Source: Marinicella gelatinilytica
GTDB taxonomy: Bacteria; Pseudomonadota; Gammaproteobacteria; Xanthomonadales; Marinicellaceae
Assembly (NCBI RefSeq): GCF_026410405.1
Contig: NZ_JAPMLN010000011.1
Span: forward strand, 1-64,000
Direction of reading: 5' to 3'
Length of the DNA stretch: 64,000 bases
Shown here: positions 41,377-51,087 of the stretch, one piece after another
Numbering within the stretch: position 1 is the first letter of the stretch
Layout of the letters: every line of letters begins with the position of its first letter
Notes under the pieces: generated by a model
Told to the model about the DNA's origin: nothing
Database searches by the model: none
What the model saw: the letters and a program-made list of their open reading frames with translations, nothing else
Translations under genes and position numbers: made by a program

Positions 41377-42895
41377 GCTGCTGTTGGCGTTTATTGGGCA
41401 CGAAGTTTTTGTCTTGTTTAGTTTGTTGTAACAACACATCCAAACGCCCTTTTTCACCGGTTAAATCAAAATCCAGTTGTAAAGCAGCCAATAAGTCTTT
41501 GTCCGGAACCGCGAAATAATCACGTAACAGCGTGTACATGAGGGTAAATTGTCGACGTTGGGAGATTTTCCAGGTGCTTTGTTCCACCTGAAACAGGGTG
41601 TCAGAAAATGCCATAAAGTGTTTAAAGGCGTTGTCTTTTAATAACAAGGGCAAGGTGTTTTTAAAACGGCCGGAATTGGCGAATATATCCCAATAACGGG
41701 CAAAACGGCCAACCCGTTGTAATTCCTCAAAACTGATGTCTCGGGTGCGTAGAACCGTATAGGGCGGTAGCGGTGAATACACCATGTTGTATTCCTGGGT
41801 CAGTGCATTTATCGGCGCACCGCGCAGGCGTTTCAAAATACCCACCTGAATTTCCTGTGGATTTAAGGCATACAGTTGATTAAAACTGTCACCAAATCCG
41901 GCCAAAGTATCACCGGGCAAACCAAAAATTAAATCTGCATGCATGTGTGCGCGACTGTGTTCACAAATCCAGCGGATATTGTCTTTCGAACGGTCATTAT
42001 CCTGACGCCGCTGTATAAGTTTTTGTACTTTGGGATCAAAAGTTTGTACGCCCACTTCAAACTGTAAACTGTGTGGCGGGAATTTCAGAATAACGTCTTT
42101 GAGTTTATCCGGTAAGCGATCGGGAATCACCTCAAAATGCACCGTCAAATCATCATCCATGCGTTCTAAAAAGAATTCCATGATGGCCACTGCATCGGTG
42201 ATTTTTAAATTAAAGGTACGATCAATAAACTTAAAGTTTCGCGCGCCTTGTTGATACAAGCGATCCATTTCGGCTAAAAACCGATCTAAAGTAAAGGCTT
42301 TCGCGGTGATGTCTAAAGCCGACAAGCAAAACTGGCATTTAAAGGGACAACCACGCGAGGCCTCCACATAAATGATGCGGTTTTTCAAATCTTCTTCGCT
42401 GTACCAATCATAGGGCATAATCAGTTGCTCTAAGGGTACGGATTCGCCCTGAATTACTGATTGGGCCGGCTTTTGCTTATTGAGCAACTGCTCACAGAGC
42501 TTTTGAAAACTGCGCTCACCCGGTCCTTTAATGACATAATCAGCCCAGGACACCACCATCGGTTGATCCGGCACATGACTGACTTCGGGGCCACCCAACA
42601 CCACAGTGATGTCCGGCTGGGCGGTTTTGAGCAGTTGCACCACTTCATTGGTTTCGGTGACATTCCAGATATAAACACTAAAGCCGACAATTTTGGCACC
42701 GGTTTCGATGATTTTTTCCACCATATCAATGGGTCGATCGTGGATGGTGAACTCCAGCAATTGTGCTTGCGACTGTAATTCACCCAAATTGGCCATGAGA
42801 TAACGCAAACCAAAAGCCGCGTGGATGTACTTACTGTTCAGAGTGCTCAGCAAAATGTCCGGTGTGGCAGTTTGTGTTTTAAGCGCGGTATTCAT
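41369..42895 (-). CDS. B12-binding radical SAM protein (DUF4080-type)
   Basis: The 508-aa protein has a cobalamin-binding-like N-terminal domain (TLNSKYIHAAFGLRYL, VGFSVYIWN, VVLGGPEVSH). A radical SAM core follows with the iron-sulfur motif GCPFKCQFC near residue 190 (Cys-x3-Cys-x2-Cys). The C-terminal domain of the DUF4080 type comes last (GILKRLRGAPI, FANSGRF). The reaction is unknown; relatives are often labelled 'B12-binding radical SAM'. It is co-transcribed with the PLP enzyme downstream. Confidence 0.85.
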   Translation of the reverse strand: MNTALKTQTATPDILLSTLNSKYIHAAFGLRYLMANLGELQSQAQLLEFTIHDRPIDMVEKIIETGAKIVGFSVYIWNVTETNEVVQLLKTAQPDITVVLGGPEVSHVPDQPMVVSWADYVIKGPGERSFQKLCEQLLNKQKPAQSVIQGESVPLEQLIMPYDWYSEEDLKNRIIYVEASRGCPFKCQFCLSALDITAKAFTLDRFLAEMDRLYQQGARNFKFIDRTFNLKITDAVAIMEFFLERMDDDLTVHFEVIPDRLPDKLKDVILKFPPHSLQFEVGVQTFDPKVQKLIQRRQDNDRSKDNIRWICEHSRAHMHADLIFGLPGDTLAGFGDSFNQLYALNPQEIQVGILKRLRGAPINALTQEYNMVYSPLPPYTVLRTRDISFEELQRVGRFARYWDIFANSGRFKNTLPLLLKDNAFKHFMAFSDTLFQVEQSTWKISQRRQFTLMYTLLRDYFAVPDKDLLAALQLDFDLTGEKGRLDVLLQQTKQDKNFVPNKRQQQHG

Positions 42896-42902
42896 GGTTT
42901 TT

Positions 42903-43748
42903 TTATTGATGCTTCTCTACAAAGGGTATCACATGGGAAAGCACCTGTTCGGGTCTTTCTAAGGGCAATAAATGACTACTGTCGGGAATTTCAATGAGTT
43001 GGTGATTTTTATTGCTGTGCCAACGCTGCCAAAAAGCGGCCGGAATGGTGTCCGTTTCGGCACCCCGTAAGGCCAGCACCGGCAAGGTGCTTTGTAATAA
43101 CTGTTTTCTAAACGGCGTCACCGTTTGATAAATATGGGCTTCCCAGTGTTTATCAAAAACCAATTGAAATGTGCCATTGTCATCGGCTTTCACCCCGGCG
43201 TTTATAAACTGCCACAGCTGCTCATCATTGACCCGCTTAAAAGCCCGGGTACGGCGATGAAAATCAAAGGCGGCTTGCAAACTCGGCCATTGATTCGGTC
43301 GATTCAGGGTTTTTTTAATCATTGGCACTTGATGGCGAATAAATCTCGGTAAAATTCGATTCAACCAACAAAAACCCCGACTAAACACCACCGGCTCAAT
43401 CATCACCAGGGCTTTAAATAAATCAGGTCGCTTGGTGGCGGCTAAAAAAGCCGACACCGCACCCATGGAATGGCCCACCGCCATGACATTGGTAATTTTT
43501 TCTTGTTCAAAAAAACCAATGACATCATCGGCAAAATCATGCCAGGATTTCACCGACGATAAATCCGGTGGGTGCGGCCATAAGGGCCGTTGCAAGTAAC
43601 TAATCACCGGCGCTTGTTGTCGCAAGCCATCAACAATGGCCTGGTAACTGGCCGGCGGATAGGCGTTGGCATGGGCAAAGTAAATCGCCGCTCTGTTGTT
43701 GTGAGAACGGTCTATTGCCGGCCAAAATTGGAATGGGTATTGTGACAT
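42903..43748 (-). CDS. Alpha/beta hydrolase
   Basis: The 281-aa protein has the alpha/beta-hydrolase fold: oxyanion region YFAHANAYPPASYQ at the start, nucleophile elbow AVGHSMGAVSAFLAA near residue 97 (Ser), an acid in ALRGAETDTIP near residue 235, and His in PDSSHLLPLERPE near residue 262. The substrate is unknown. It is 7 bp upstream of the radical SAM gene on the same strand, so they likely form one transcript of three genes. Confidence 0.88.
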   Translation of the reverse strand: MSQYPFQFWPAIDRSHNNRAAIYFAHANAYPPASYQAIVDGLRQQAPVISYLQRPLWPHPPDLSSVKSWHDFADDVIGFFEQEKITNVMAVGHSMGAVSAFLAATKRPDLFKALVMIEPVVFSRGFCWLNRILPRFIRHQVPMIKKTLNRPNQWPSLQAAFDFHRRTRAFKRVNDEQLWQFINAGVKADDNGTFQLVFDKHWEAHIYQTVTPFRKQLLQSTLPVLALRGAETDTIPAAFWQRWHSNKNHQLIEIPDSSHLLPLERPEQVLSHVIPFVEKHQ

Positions 43749-43907
43749 TTTTGAGTAATCTTTTATTCAACCTAACGGCCCATTACAAGCCACATGGTGA
43801 ATCATTGGTTTATCAGTGATCGCAGATTATCGCATATTTGCCAAGAAATGACCTAACAGCTGATCGATTGACAACGTATAATTGGCTTTTGCCCATCGTT
43901 TCACAAT

Positions 43908-45710
43908 ATGGCTCAAGCTGAACAACAATCGAAAACCCCTGAAAAGGCCGCCCTGTCCCAGTTAAAACTGGTGCTGCCTTTACTGCGACCTTATAAAAAA
44001 GCCATTCTCACTGCGCTGTTGTTTCTGATTTTAGGTGCGGCGGCGAATCTGGCGATTCCGGTGGCCTTTAAGTTAATGATTGATTTAGGATTTTCCGCCG
44101 AAAATCAGGACCGTTTAAGCCAATACTTTATTTTGGTGTTCGCGGTCTCAATTGCCATGATTATCTTCACTTCTCTGCGCTATTATTGGGTCAGTTGGAT
44201 TGGTCAACGGGTGGTGACCGATTTACGCAAACAGGTCTATGGTAAAGTCATCGGACAGTCGGCAGAATTCTTTGAGACCACCAAAACCGGTGAAATCTTA
44301 TCACGGATTAATACCGACACCACTTTGGTGGAAACGGTGGTCGGTAGTACTTTTTCCATTGCTTTGCGGTCTTTTGTCACCTTTATCGGTGCCGTGTTAA
44401 TGATGATTGTGTCCAGCCCAAAACTGGCGATGTACATCGGTTTTCTCATTCCGGTGGTGGTGATCCCTTTGGTGATTACCGGTCGCCGTATTCAAAAGCT
44501 TTCCCGTATTGAACAAGACCGGATCGCAGATTCTTCGGCATTGGCCACAGAAACAATCAACGCCATTCATACGGTCCAGGCTTACGGGCAGGAAACCCGG
44601 GAACGTGAACGTTTCTTCGTGGCCGTTAATCGTGCTTTTACTGCCGCGGTGAATTCCATTCGCATGACCACCCTATTGACTGTATTGGTCGGTGGTGTTG
44701 TCTTTGGTGGGATTGTTTTGGTGTTGTGGTTAGGCGCCAAAGATGTCATCAGTGGCGCCATGACTGCCGGCACCTTAAGTCAGTTTGTGATGTATGCGGT
44801 GATGGCGGCCACCTCAACCGGTGCCCTGACCACGGTGTGGAGTGAGTTGAAGAAAGCGGCCGGTGCTTTAGAGCGTATTGTTGAATTAATGCACACCGAA
44901 AACCCAATTCAATCACCGGCTGAACCCAAACGTTTTCAAGCCACGGTTTTGGGTCATTTACTATTCGACCAGGTCACATTTGCGTATCCCAGCCGGCCGG
45001 ATAAGCCGGTACTTAAAGACATTTCATTTGAAATTATTCCCGGGCAGACGGTGGCGGTGGTGGGCCCATCGGGTGCCGGAAAATCCACCTTATTTCAGTT
45101 ATTAATGCGCTTTTATGAGCCGCAACAGGGTGATATTCGCATAGATGGCGTGAACATCAATCAATACGACTTACATGATTTAAGGCGACAATTTGCCCTG
45201 GTGGCGCAGGATGCCACGATGTTCTCAACATCGGCGGCAGAAAACATCGCCTACGGTCGACCCGATGCCGACATGACCATTATTCAAAAAGCCGCCAAAG
45301 CGGCTCATGCCAATATTTTTATCGAGGCCCTGGAAGATCACTATGAGACATTTTTAGGTGAACGCGGGGTGCGTTTATCCGGTGGCCAGGCACAAAGATT
45401 ATCAATTGCGCGTGCCATTATGACCGATCCACCGGTGTTGTTATTGGACGAAGCCACCAGTGCCCTGGATGCCGAAAGTGAGCAAATGGTGCAACAAGCA
45501 CTCACTAAACTGATGCAAAAACGCACCACTTTAGTCATTGCCCATCGTCTGGCCACCATAAAAAAAGCAGACAAAATTCTGGTGATGGATGAGGGTGAAT
45601 TGGTGGCGTCCGGAACCCATCAGGAATTGCTCAATAATAATCCGCTGTATGCACGCCTGGCGAAATTACAGTTTATTCACAGCGAAGCCGAAGCTGACAA
45701 CGCCGGCTGA
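43908..45710 (+). CDS. ABC exporter, MsbA/multidrug half-transporter type
   Basis: The 600-aa half-transporter has six transmembrane helices in residues 25-330 and a nucleotide-binding domain after residue 345. Motifs are Walker A VGPSGAGKST near 385, the Q-loop LVAQDATMF, the signature RLSGGQAQR near 490, Walker B VLLLDEATSALD near 510, and the H-loop IAHRLATI. It would export lipids, drugs or peptides as a homodimer; the family is too broad to say which. Its end overlaps the convergent GGDEF gene by 34 bases. Confidence 0.9.
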   Translation: MAQAEQQSKTPEKAALSQLKLVLPLLRPYKKAILTALLFLILGAAANLAIPVAFKLMIDLGFSAENQDRLSQYFILVFAVSIAMIIFTSLRYYWVSWIGQRVVTDLRKQVYGKVIGQSAEFFETTKTGEILSRINTDTTLVETVVGSTFSIALRSFVTFIGAVLMMIVSSPKLAMYIGFLIPVVVIPLVITGRRIQKLSRIEQDRIADSSALATETINAIHTVQAYGQETRERERFFVAVNRAFTAAVNSIRMTTLLTVLVGGVVFGGIVLVLWLGAKDVISGAMTAGTLSQFVMYAVMAATSTGALTTVWSELKKAAGALERIVELMHTENPIQSPAEPKRFQATVLGHLLFDQVTFAYPSRPDKPVLKDISFEIIPGQTVAVVGPSGAGKSTLFQLLMRFYEPQQGDIRIDGVNINQYDLHDLRRQFALVAQDATMFSTSAAENIAYGRPDADMTIIQKAAKAAHANIFIEALEDHYETFLGERGVRLSGGQAQRLSIARAIMTDPPVLLLDEATSALDAESEQMVQQALTKLMQKRTTLVIAHRLATIKKADKILVMDEGELVASGTHQELLNNNPLYARLAKLQFIHSEAEADNAG

Positions 45711-47557
45711 ACCTGATTTTTGCCAGCAGTTTTGGCACGGTATAAGGCTTCATCGGCACGTCGTAACAGTTCTTCAAAGTTGGCCACCGGTGGCTGGTTG
45801 ACCGCCACCCCTAAACTGACAGTTATGGATAACTGTATTTCATCCACTGCAATCAAGGTATCGGCAACATGCTGACGAACATGCTCTGCGATGGCATGAG
45901 CGCGACCTTTATTGATGTTTGGAAGCAGCATAAGAAATTCTTCACCACCGATTCGACCCAGCATTTGACCGTCGCTGAGACCGGCTCGCATGCTGTTAAC
46001 CACTTGTTTTATAACAACATCACCAGTGGCATGGCCATATTCATCATTAATGGGTTTAAAATCATCAATATCGATGATAATAACCGAAAAATCCTGCTGT
46101 TTGCTTTGGCATTGAAGTAACATTCGTCGGCCTTCCTGGATAATGTGTCTTCGGTTAGCAATGTGGGTCAGGTAATCGGTTCGGGCGCGGCTTTGGTGGT
46201 GTTTTTTGCTGCGATATAAAAACCACGCAGTTATCACAGCCACCATGGCAAATAAGCCCACCACCACCGCGGTTAATTGATTAATGCGTGATTGTTTTTG
46301 CTGTTGCTCAAGTTCAAGTTCTTTTATGGCGAGTTGTTGCTGAGAGGCCTGATTTTGTAGCTTATCAATGGTTTCACCAAAATTAAGGGCTTGTAAAGCC
46401 ACCGCATTTTTTACAAATTCACGGTTATTGGCACGGGTGTTATCAAAAAGTTTCCAAAACACTTCTAACGCTTGTTCGTGGTTATTTTCAGCGAATAACA
46501 GAATAATCCTGGGTAACTCGGTATCGGTTTGTGAAATATCATTGTCTAAGTAATTCTTGGCCATTTGAAAGGCTTCATCATGGTGGCCCAGTCGAAAATA
46601 TGCTGTGGCTAAATTGCGGCGAGCAATGTTTACAAAATAAACTTCCGGCGTGGTGTCTTGTAATGCCAATGCAGCTTCATATGATTCCACTGCTTGGCTA
46701 AAGTTCTGTTGTTCAAATGCCAGACGACCGGCATTAAATTCAGCGAAAAACCGAAAGTCACTAAAATCCGTGTATTTCTCAGCCATTGCAAATAAGTCAT
46801 TTACATGCGCTTCAGCTTGTTGCCATTTTCCCAGCTCTATGGCTTCACTATTCATGTTGTGTAACATATTAAAGACATCTTGGGTGTCATCCACATCCAC
46901 CCATAATTGGTGAGCTTGTTGGTAATAATCATAGGCTTGTTGATGAACTTGATTATTTCGGTATAAATTACCTGTGGCATTGTAAATCATTGCCAGACCT
47001 CCCTTTGCGAGGTTGTTTTCATGAACCACGGAAGCTGCTTCTTCTAAAACCGCCAAACCCTTGGCTAAATTTTCAAATCCAAACTGATAACAATATGATA
47101 GTTGTATCAATGCATCTGCCAATTTTATTGGGGCATCTATCTGTCTAGCAACTGTCACTGCCTCTTGTCTGTCTGGACAATAAACTTTGGCTTCATTAGT
47201 TTGTAGATATTTCATGTATGATAAATCGATGAGGCTGGCCACTAAGCCGGGATCGATTTCATCTAAACTTTTGAAGAGTTGAATGGATTTGACGAATTGT
47301 TCCTTGGCACCGTCAATGTCATCGTTAACTTCTAAGGTGAGTCCTTTACGGTGATAAAAATAGGCCTGATCAATAGTCGGCCATTGAGTCACCTCAGGTT
47401 CATATTTTTTAACCCAAGCTAATTTGTCTTGATCCGATTTTAAATTTTGAAATTGCGCATCAGCTGTTTCAAAATCAGCGGCAGACGTTGTTATGCTGAT
47501 GATACACATAACAACCATAAGCCTGATACGCTGTCGGGAATAACTGTTTAAAACCAT
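45677..47557 (-). CDS. TPR-containing membrane diguanylate cyclase
   Basis: The 626-aa protein begins with a signal sequence (RLMVVMCIISITTSAA). A periplasmic TPR region follows (residues 30-390; for example FYHRKGLTLEVNDDIDGAKEQF and AGRLAFEQQNFSQAVESYEAAL), then a coiled coil, a transmembrane helix near 430-447, and a GGDEF domain with GRIGGEEF near residue 537. The GGEEF form is catalytically competent. I do not see the inhibitory RxxD site at its usual spacing. ATG 47557 was used in place of the TTG three bases before. Confidence 0.9.
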   Translation of the reverse strand: MVLNSYSRQRIRLMVVMCIISITTSAADFETADAQFQNLKSDQDKLAWVKKYEPEVTQWPTIDQAYFYHRKGLTLEVNDDIDGAKEQFVKSIQLFKSLDEIDPGLVASLIDLSYMKYLQTNEAKVYCPDRQEAVTVARQIDAPIKLADALIQLSYCYQFGFENLAKGLAVLEEAASVVHENNLAKGGLAMIYNATGNLYRNNQVHQQAYDYYQQAHQLWVDVDDTQDVFNMLHNMNSEAIELGKWQQAEAHVNDLFAMAEKYTDFSDFRFFAEFNAGRLAFEQQNFSQAVESYEAALALQDTTPEVYFVNIARRNLATAYFRLGHHDEAFQMAKNYLDNDISQTDTELPRIILLFAENNHEQALEVFWKLFDNTRANNREFVKNAVALQALNFGETIDKLQNQASQQQLAIKELELEQQQKQSRINQLTAVVVGLFAMVAVITAWFLYRSKKHHQSRARTDYLTHIANRRHIIQEGRRMLLQCQSKQQDFSVIIIDIDDFKPINDEYGHATGDVVIKQVVNSMRAGLSDGQMLGRIGGEEFLMLLPNINKGRAHAIAEHVRQHVADTLIAVDEIQLSITVSLGVAVNQPPVANFEELLRRADEALYRAKTAGKNQVQPALSASASL

Positions 47558-47664
47558 CAATCTATCAACTCAAGCCACTTGAATGGTAATAAGTATACGA
47601 TAAATTCCCGTGTTGTGTTTAAATCCTGGTTACGTTTTAGAATAACCGGAAGTCAATCAACGTT

Positions 47665-48093
47665 TTAATCTGTTTGCAGCACCTCATAATCGTGACTAAT
47701 GGCAACACTGTTTTCCAGCATTTTCGACACTGAACAGTACTTTTCTGCAGATAGTTGTACCGCTCTGGCGACCTGCTTATCGGTTAAATCTTTACCTGTT
47801 ACAGTAAAATGTAAGTGAATTTTAGTGTACACCGAGGGCACTGCATCAGCGCGTTCACCGGTGGCCTCAATACGGATGGCACGCACCTGTTGACGGGCTT
47901 TGCTGAGAATCATTTTGACATCGATTCCGGCACAGCCGGTGAGACCCATTAACACCACTTCCATGGGCGTCGGTGCCTTTTTAAAATCTTGTGCATCGAC
48001 TTGGGCATCCATAATGAGACTTTGATTGTCGGCATTTGTACTGATAAAAGTGTGCTTATCAACCCAGTTGGTTTGTATATTAACTTCTGACAT
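47665..48093 (-). CDS. OsmC/Ohr family protein (YhfA-like)
   Basis: The 142-aa protein has the OsmC fold with the two conserved cysteines, in LTGCAGIDVKMIL and EKYCSVSKML. It also has KAPTPMEVVLMGL before the first. OsmC-type proteins reduce organic hydroperoxides; the YhfA subgroup is less well characterised. It follows tolB by 9 bp in the same direction and takes the place where pal is found in many relatives. Confidence 0.88.
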   Translation of the reverse strand: MSEVNIQTNWVDKHTFISTNADNQSLIMDAQVDAQDFKKAPTPMEVVLMGLTGCAGIDVKMILSKARQQVRAIRIEATGERADAVPSVYTKIHLHFTVTGKDLTDKQVARAVQLSAEKYCSVSKMLENSVAISHDYEVLQTD

Positions 48094-48102
48094 AATCGCT
48101 TC

Positions 48103-49383
48103 CTAATTTAATGGTGACCAGGCAGGTTCCCGAACACTGCCATCTGATAGTATTAAATCGTTGGTGGTCTGACCATCCAATGACACTGCCCTTAATACCC
48201 CTTGGTTTTTATTGTTCTTGGTGGCGTAAAGCACCATGGAACCATTGGGGGCAAAGGTCGGTGATTCATCTTGGGAACCTTTTGATAACAATTGTAGAGT
48301 TCCTGACGGCCGATGTAATAAACCAATTTTGAAGTTATTGTTATTACCGTGCACTAAGGCGATATAGGTTTGATCCGGTGATAAACTGGCGCGGGCATTA
48401 TAATCACCCTCGAAGGTCACACGGCTGACATCTTTTGAAGCGACTTCGATTTGATAAATATGTGGTTTTCCACCCCGGTCAGAAGTGAAAAATATCTGAC
48501 GGCCATCTTGTGACCATTCGGGTTCTGTATCAATGGCCCAATGGGTGGTTAGTTGAGTAACGGCTTTGCTGGCCAAGTCTATACTATAGATATCCGGGTT
48601 ACCGCCTTTTGACAATGTCACGGCCAAGTGACGGCCATCCGGTGAAAATTTAGGCGCGCTATTAATACCTTTAAAGCTGGCCATCAGCGTTCTTTCTCCG
48701 GTTTTTAAATTTTGTAGATAAATCGCCGAACCACCTTGTTCAAAAGAGACATAAGCCAGTTTTTGGCGATCCGGAGACCAAGCCGGTGACATTAATGGTT
48801 CTTTTGAAGTCACCAGGGATTGAGGGTTATATCCATCAGCATCAGCCACCATTAATTGATAATGAATGCCGCTTGAATTCTCACTGACAGTGACATACGC
48901 CAGTTTGGTGGAAAAAGCACCCGGTATGCCTAAAATTTCTTGGTATATTTTATCGGCAATAAAATGTGCGCCGGCACGTAACTGATCGGTTTTAATGGGC
49001 AAGGTTAACGCCAATAATTGTTTTTGTTCGGCCACTGATGTCAATCTAAAGCGTATTTCAATGCGCTCAACACCCACTGACTGAATCGAGGCATACGCCA
49101 AATAATCTGCTTTTAACATCCGCCAAGTACCGATGTTGATGTCATCATCGGCACCAGGATGTTCTACCAATAAATCTTTATTTAAGGGTTTAAACTGACC
49201 GGAACGGGCCAAATCATTACGAATGACTTCACTGATATCAGTACTTAAAGGGCCATCGGCATAGACAAAATCAGTGATGGCAATGGGTATGGCTGTGGCG
49301 CTACCACCATCAATGGTAATGTTTAACTGGGAAAAGGCATTGTGGCTGCCGATTAAAAAAATAAAAGCAAAAATTTTTCGCAT
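48103..49383 (-). CDS. tolB: Tol-Pal system beta-propeller protein TolB
   Basis: The 426-aa periplasmic protein has a signal peptide (MRKIFAFIFLIGSHNAFS), an N-terminal alpha/beta domain (ITDFVYADGPLSTDISEVIRNDL) and a six-bladed propeller. The propeller has repeats PAWSPDRQKLAYVSFEQGG, PKFSPDGRHLAVTLSKGG and PEWSQDGRQIFFTSDRGG. TolB links the inner-membrane TolQRA motor to outer-membrane Pal during division. It lies 5 bp after the lipoprotein gene. Confidence 0.95.
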   Translation of the reverse strand: MRKIFAFIFLIGSHNAFSQLNITIDGGSATAIPIAITDFVYADGPLSTDISEVIRNDLARSGQFKPLNKDLLVEHPGADDDINIGTWRMLKADYLAYASIQSVGVERIEIRFRLTSVAEQKQLLALTLPIKTDQLRAGAHFIADKIYQEILGIPGAFSTKLAYVTVSENSSGIHYQLMVADADGYNPQSLVTSKEPLMSPAWSPDRQKLAYVSFEQGGSAIYLQNLKTGERTLMASFKGINSAPKFSPDGRHLAVTLSKGGNPDIYSIDLASKAVTQLTTHWAIDTEPEWSQDGRQIFFTSDRGGKPHIYQIEVASKDVSRVTFEGDYNARASLSPDQTYIALVHGNNNNFKIGLLHRPSGTLQLLSKGSQDESPTFAPNGSMVLYATKNNKNQGVLRAVSLDGQTTNDLILSDGSVREPAWSPLN

Positions 49384-49388
49384 AACAA

Positions 49389-49796
49389 TCAGTCTCCTTG
49401 GTACTGAAAAGTAAAGTTAAGACGTCTCGTAAAAACCGATTCGTATCCAGTGTACGGTAAGAGGTCGGCTTTTCTGACCGCATTAATGAGTGAGTCTTTT
49501 TCTTCTGTATTGGCGTTACAGGGTGAGTTAGTGGTGATATCAATCACATGACCACCGGGTAATTGTTGGACATTAATCAGACATTTTAAACCCGCATCAG
49601 TTCCCTCTGGTCTCAGCCACTGATTTGTCACGGCTGATTGAATGACTTGGGCGTACTGACTTAACAGTCGGCTTTCTTTCTCTGCCTCAGGCAATGGCAG
49701 CACGTTTCGAGTGTTCTGATTGGTTTTAACAGATAATGAAGAACAACCCGACAAGCCGGCAGATACTACAAGTAGAAATACTCGCACGTTAATCAT
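49389..49796 (-). CDS. Lipoprotein with a TolA C-terminal-like domain
   Basis: This 135-aa protein has a lipoprotein signal with lipobox LSGC (Cys18) after [10 protein letters not shown]. The rest (residues 42-135) is a copy of the TolA C-terminal domain. It shares the [42 protein letters not shown] and [12 protein letters not shown] pattern with [42 protein letters not shown] and [12 protein letters not shown] of TolA. It lacks TolA's membrane helix and repeat stalk. The gene overlaps tolA by 4 bases and precedes tolB by 5. Residue +2 after the Cys is Ser, which favours the outer membrane. A role in docking TolB or Pal is inferred. Confidence 0.85.
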   Translation of the reverse strand: MINVRVFLLVVSAGLSGCSSLSVKTNQNTRNVLPLPEAEKESRLLSQYAQVIQSAVTNQWLRPEGTDAGLKCLINVQQLPGGHVIDITTNSPCNANTEEKDSLINAVRKADLLPYTGYESVFTRRLNFTFQYQGD

Positions 49797-50665
49797 TCCC
49801 CATTATATTCAAATTTAAAATTAATCTTACGTTGATAGACCGATTCAAAACCTTTATAAGGCAGCGGGTTCGCAATCTTAACGGCATTTATAATTGAATT
49901 TTTTACCACCTCATTGGCGTTACAAGGTGAACCTATGCTGACATCAACAACTAAACCACCGACCGATTGATCAACATGTACCTGACACGATAGACCGGCT
50001 TCTGTACCGACCGGTCGTGACCAAGATCTATTCACTTTATTTTTAATGGCGGTTATATATTGAGTCAACAAGGTTCGCTCTTGATTAGCGTCACCGGTGG
50101 CTTCACCCAATGGCCCACTGGCTGTTTCTTCGGATTTGTCTTCAACTTCTTCATCGATTTTAGTTTCTGTCGCGACTTTTTGTTCTGCGGCCGCTTGTTC
50201 CGCGGCTTGGCGCTGTTGTCTAATTTCCTGAAGTTTTTTTAAACGCTCTGCCTGTTCTTGCTGTCTTTTTAATACCGCAGGATCAGGCTTAACCGGTTCG
50301 GGCTTAGGTTCTGGTTCCGGTTCTGGTTCTGGTTCCGGTTCCGGTTCCGGTTCTGGTTCAGGCTCAGGTTCTGGTTCTGGTTCTGGTTCCGGTTCCGGTT
50401 CTGGTTCTGGTTCAGGCTCAGGTTCTGGTTCTGGTTCTGGTTCAGGCTCGGGTTTGGGTTCGGGCTTGGGTTCTGTTATTGGTTTTTTATTGGCTTTTGG
50501 TGCAGGCAAGGGTTTTGTCAAATCAACAATTTCCGCCTCAATGGCAGAGCCTTTTGGTAATGTGATAACGTTTTGTTGCGCTGACATAAACAACAACACA
50601 ACCAGCAAAACATGCAAACCCACCGAATAGATTAAGGCTTTTTTTTGTTCCTTATGCATAGCCAT
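49793..50665 (-). CDS. tolA: TolA, with an expanded Glu-Pro repeat stalk
   Basis: The 290-aa protein has the inner-membrane helix ([15 protein letters not shown], about residues 14-28). A long acidic-proline stretch of about 25 consecutive EP units follows (residues about 65-125), then a charged helical coil rich in Gln/Ala and a C-terminal globular domain from about residue 195 ([15 protein letters not shown]...GTEAGLSC). TolA transmits energy from TolQR to the outer membrane. In E. coli the stalk is a long alanine-rich helix, so the EP stretch is an alternative extended linker. ATG at 50665 or 50659 are both possible. Confidence 0.92.
   Translation of the reverse strand: MAMHKEQKKALIYSVGLHVLLVVLLFMSAQQNVITLPKGSAIEAEIVDLTKPLPAPKANKKPITEPKPEPKPEPEPEPEPEPEPEPEPEPEPEPEPEPEPEPEPEPEPEPEPEPEPEPEPKPEPVKPDPAVLKRQQEQAERLKKLQEIRQQRQAAEQAAAEQKVATETKIDEEVEDKSEETASGPLGEATGDANQERTLLTQYITAIKNKVNRSWSRPVGTEAGLSCQVHVDQSVGGLVVDVSIGSPCNANEVVKNSIINAVKIANPLPYKGFESVYQRKINFKFEYNGE
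50290..50475 (-). repeat. Hexanucleotide repeat encoding the Glu-Pro stalk of TolA
   Basis: On the plus strand it reads GGTTCT/GGTTCC/GGCTCA units in succession, about 25 times. Synonymous changes between units suggest the array is maintained at protein level, but unit gain or loss by slippage is likely. Borders are approximate. Confidence 0.85.
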
Positions 50666-50671
50666 CGATGA

Positions 50672-51085
50672 TTAATCCGGTTTAATCGGTTCGCTGATTA
50701 ACCCAACTTTTTTAGCACCGGCTTGTTGCGCCACTGCCATGGCTTGGTACACTTGTCCGTAAGACACCGCTTTATCAGCACCAATCATAATCGGCACATC
50801 GGGATTAACTTTAACAAAGGCGGCTAGTTTCTTAAGTAACGTTTGGCTGTCCAATAGTTCGTATTCACCAGCGATACTTAAATATAAATCACCTTTATCC
50901 GTAACGTTAATGACCACCGGTTCTGAGTCTATATCAATGGTGTTTGCTTTAGATTCAGGTAAATTAACATCCACACCTAAGTTCATGAGCGGCGTGGTGA
51001 TCATAAAAATGATTAATAACACCAAGGTGACGTCGATATAAGGCACGACATTGATTTCAGCATTGAGTTTACGTTGACGTCGCAT
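50672..51085 (-). CDS. tolR: TolR, biopolymer transport subunit
   Basis: The 137-aa protein has one transmembrane helix with the proton-carrying Asp (INVVPYIDVTLVLLIIFM, Asp18 region). A periplasmic domain follows (MIGADKAVSYGQVYQAMAVAQQAGAKKVGLI). TolR with TolQ forms the motor of the Tol-Pal system. It sits 2 bp after tolQ and 6 bp before tolA. Confidence 0.95.
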   Translation of the reverse strand: MRRQRKLNAEINVVPYIDVTLVLLIIFMITTPLMNLGVDVNLPESKANTIDIDSEPVVINVTDKGDLYLSIAGEYELLDSQTLLKKLAAFVKVNPDVPIMIGADKAVSYGQVYQAMAVAQQAGAKKVGLISEPIKPD

Positions 51086-51087
51086 CT

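Noticed and set aside
50290-50475. Hexanucleotide array considered as a non-coding satellite or CRISPR
   Set aside because: It is in frame within TolA, encodes Glu-Pro throughout and has no spacers.
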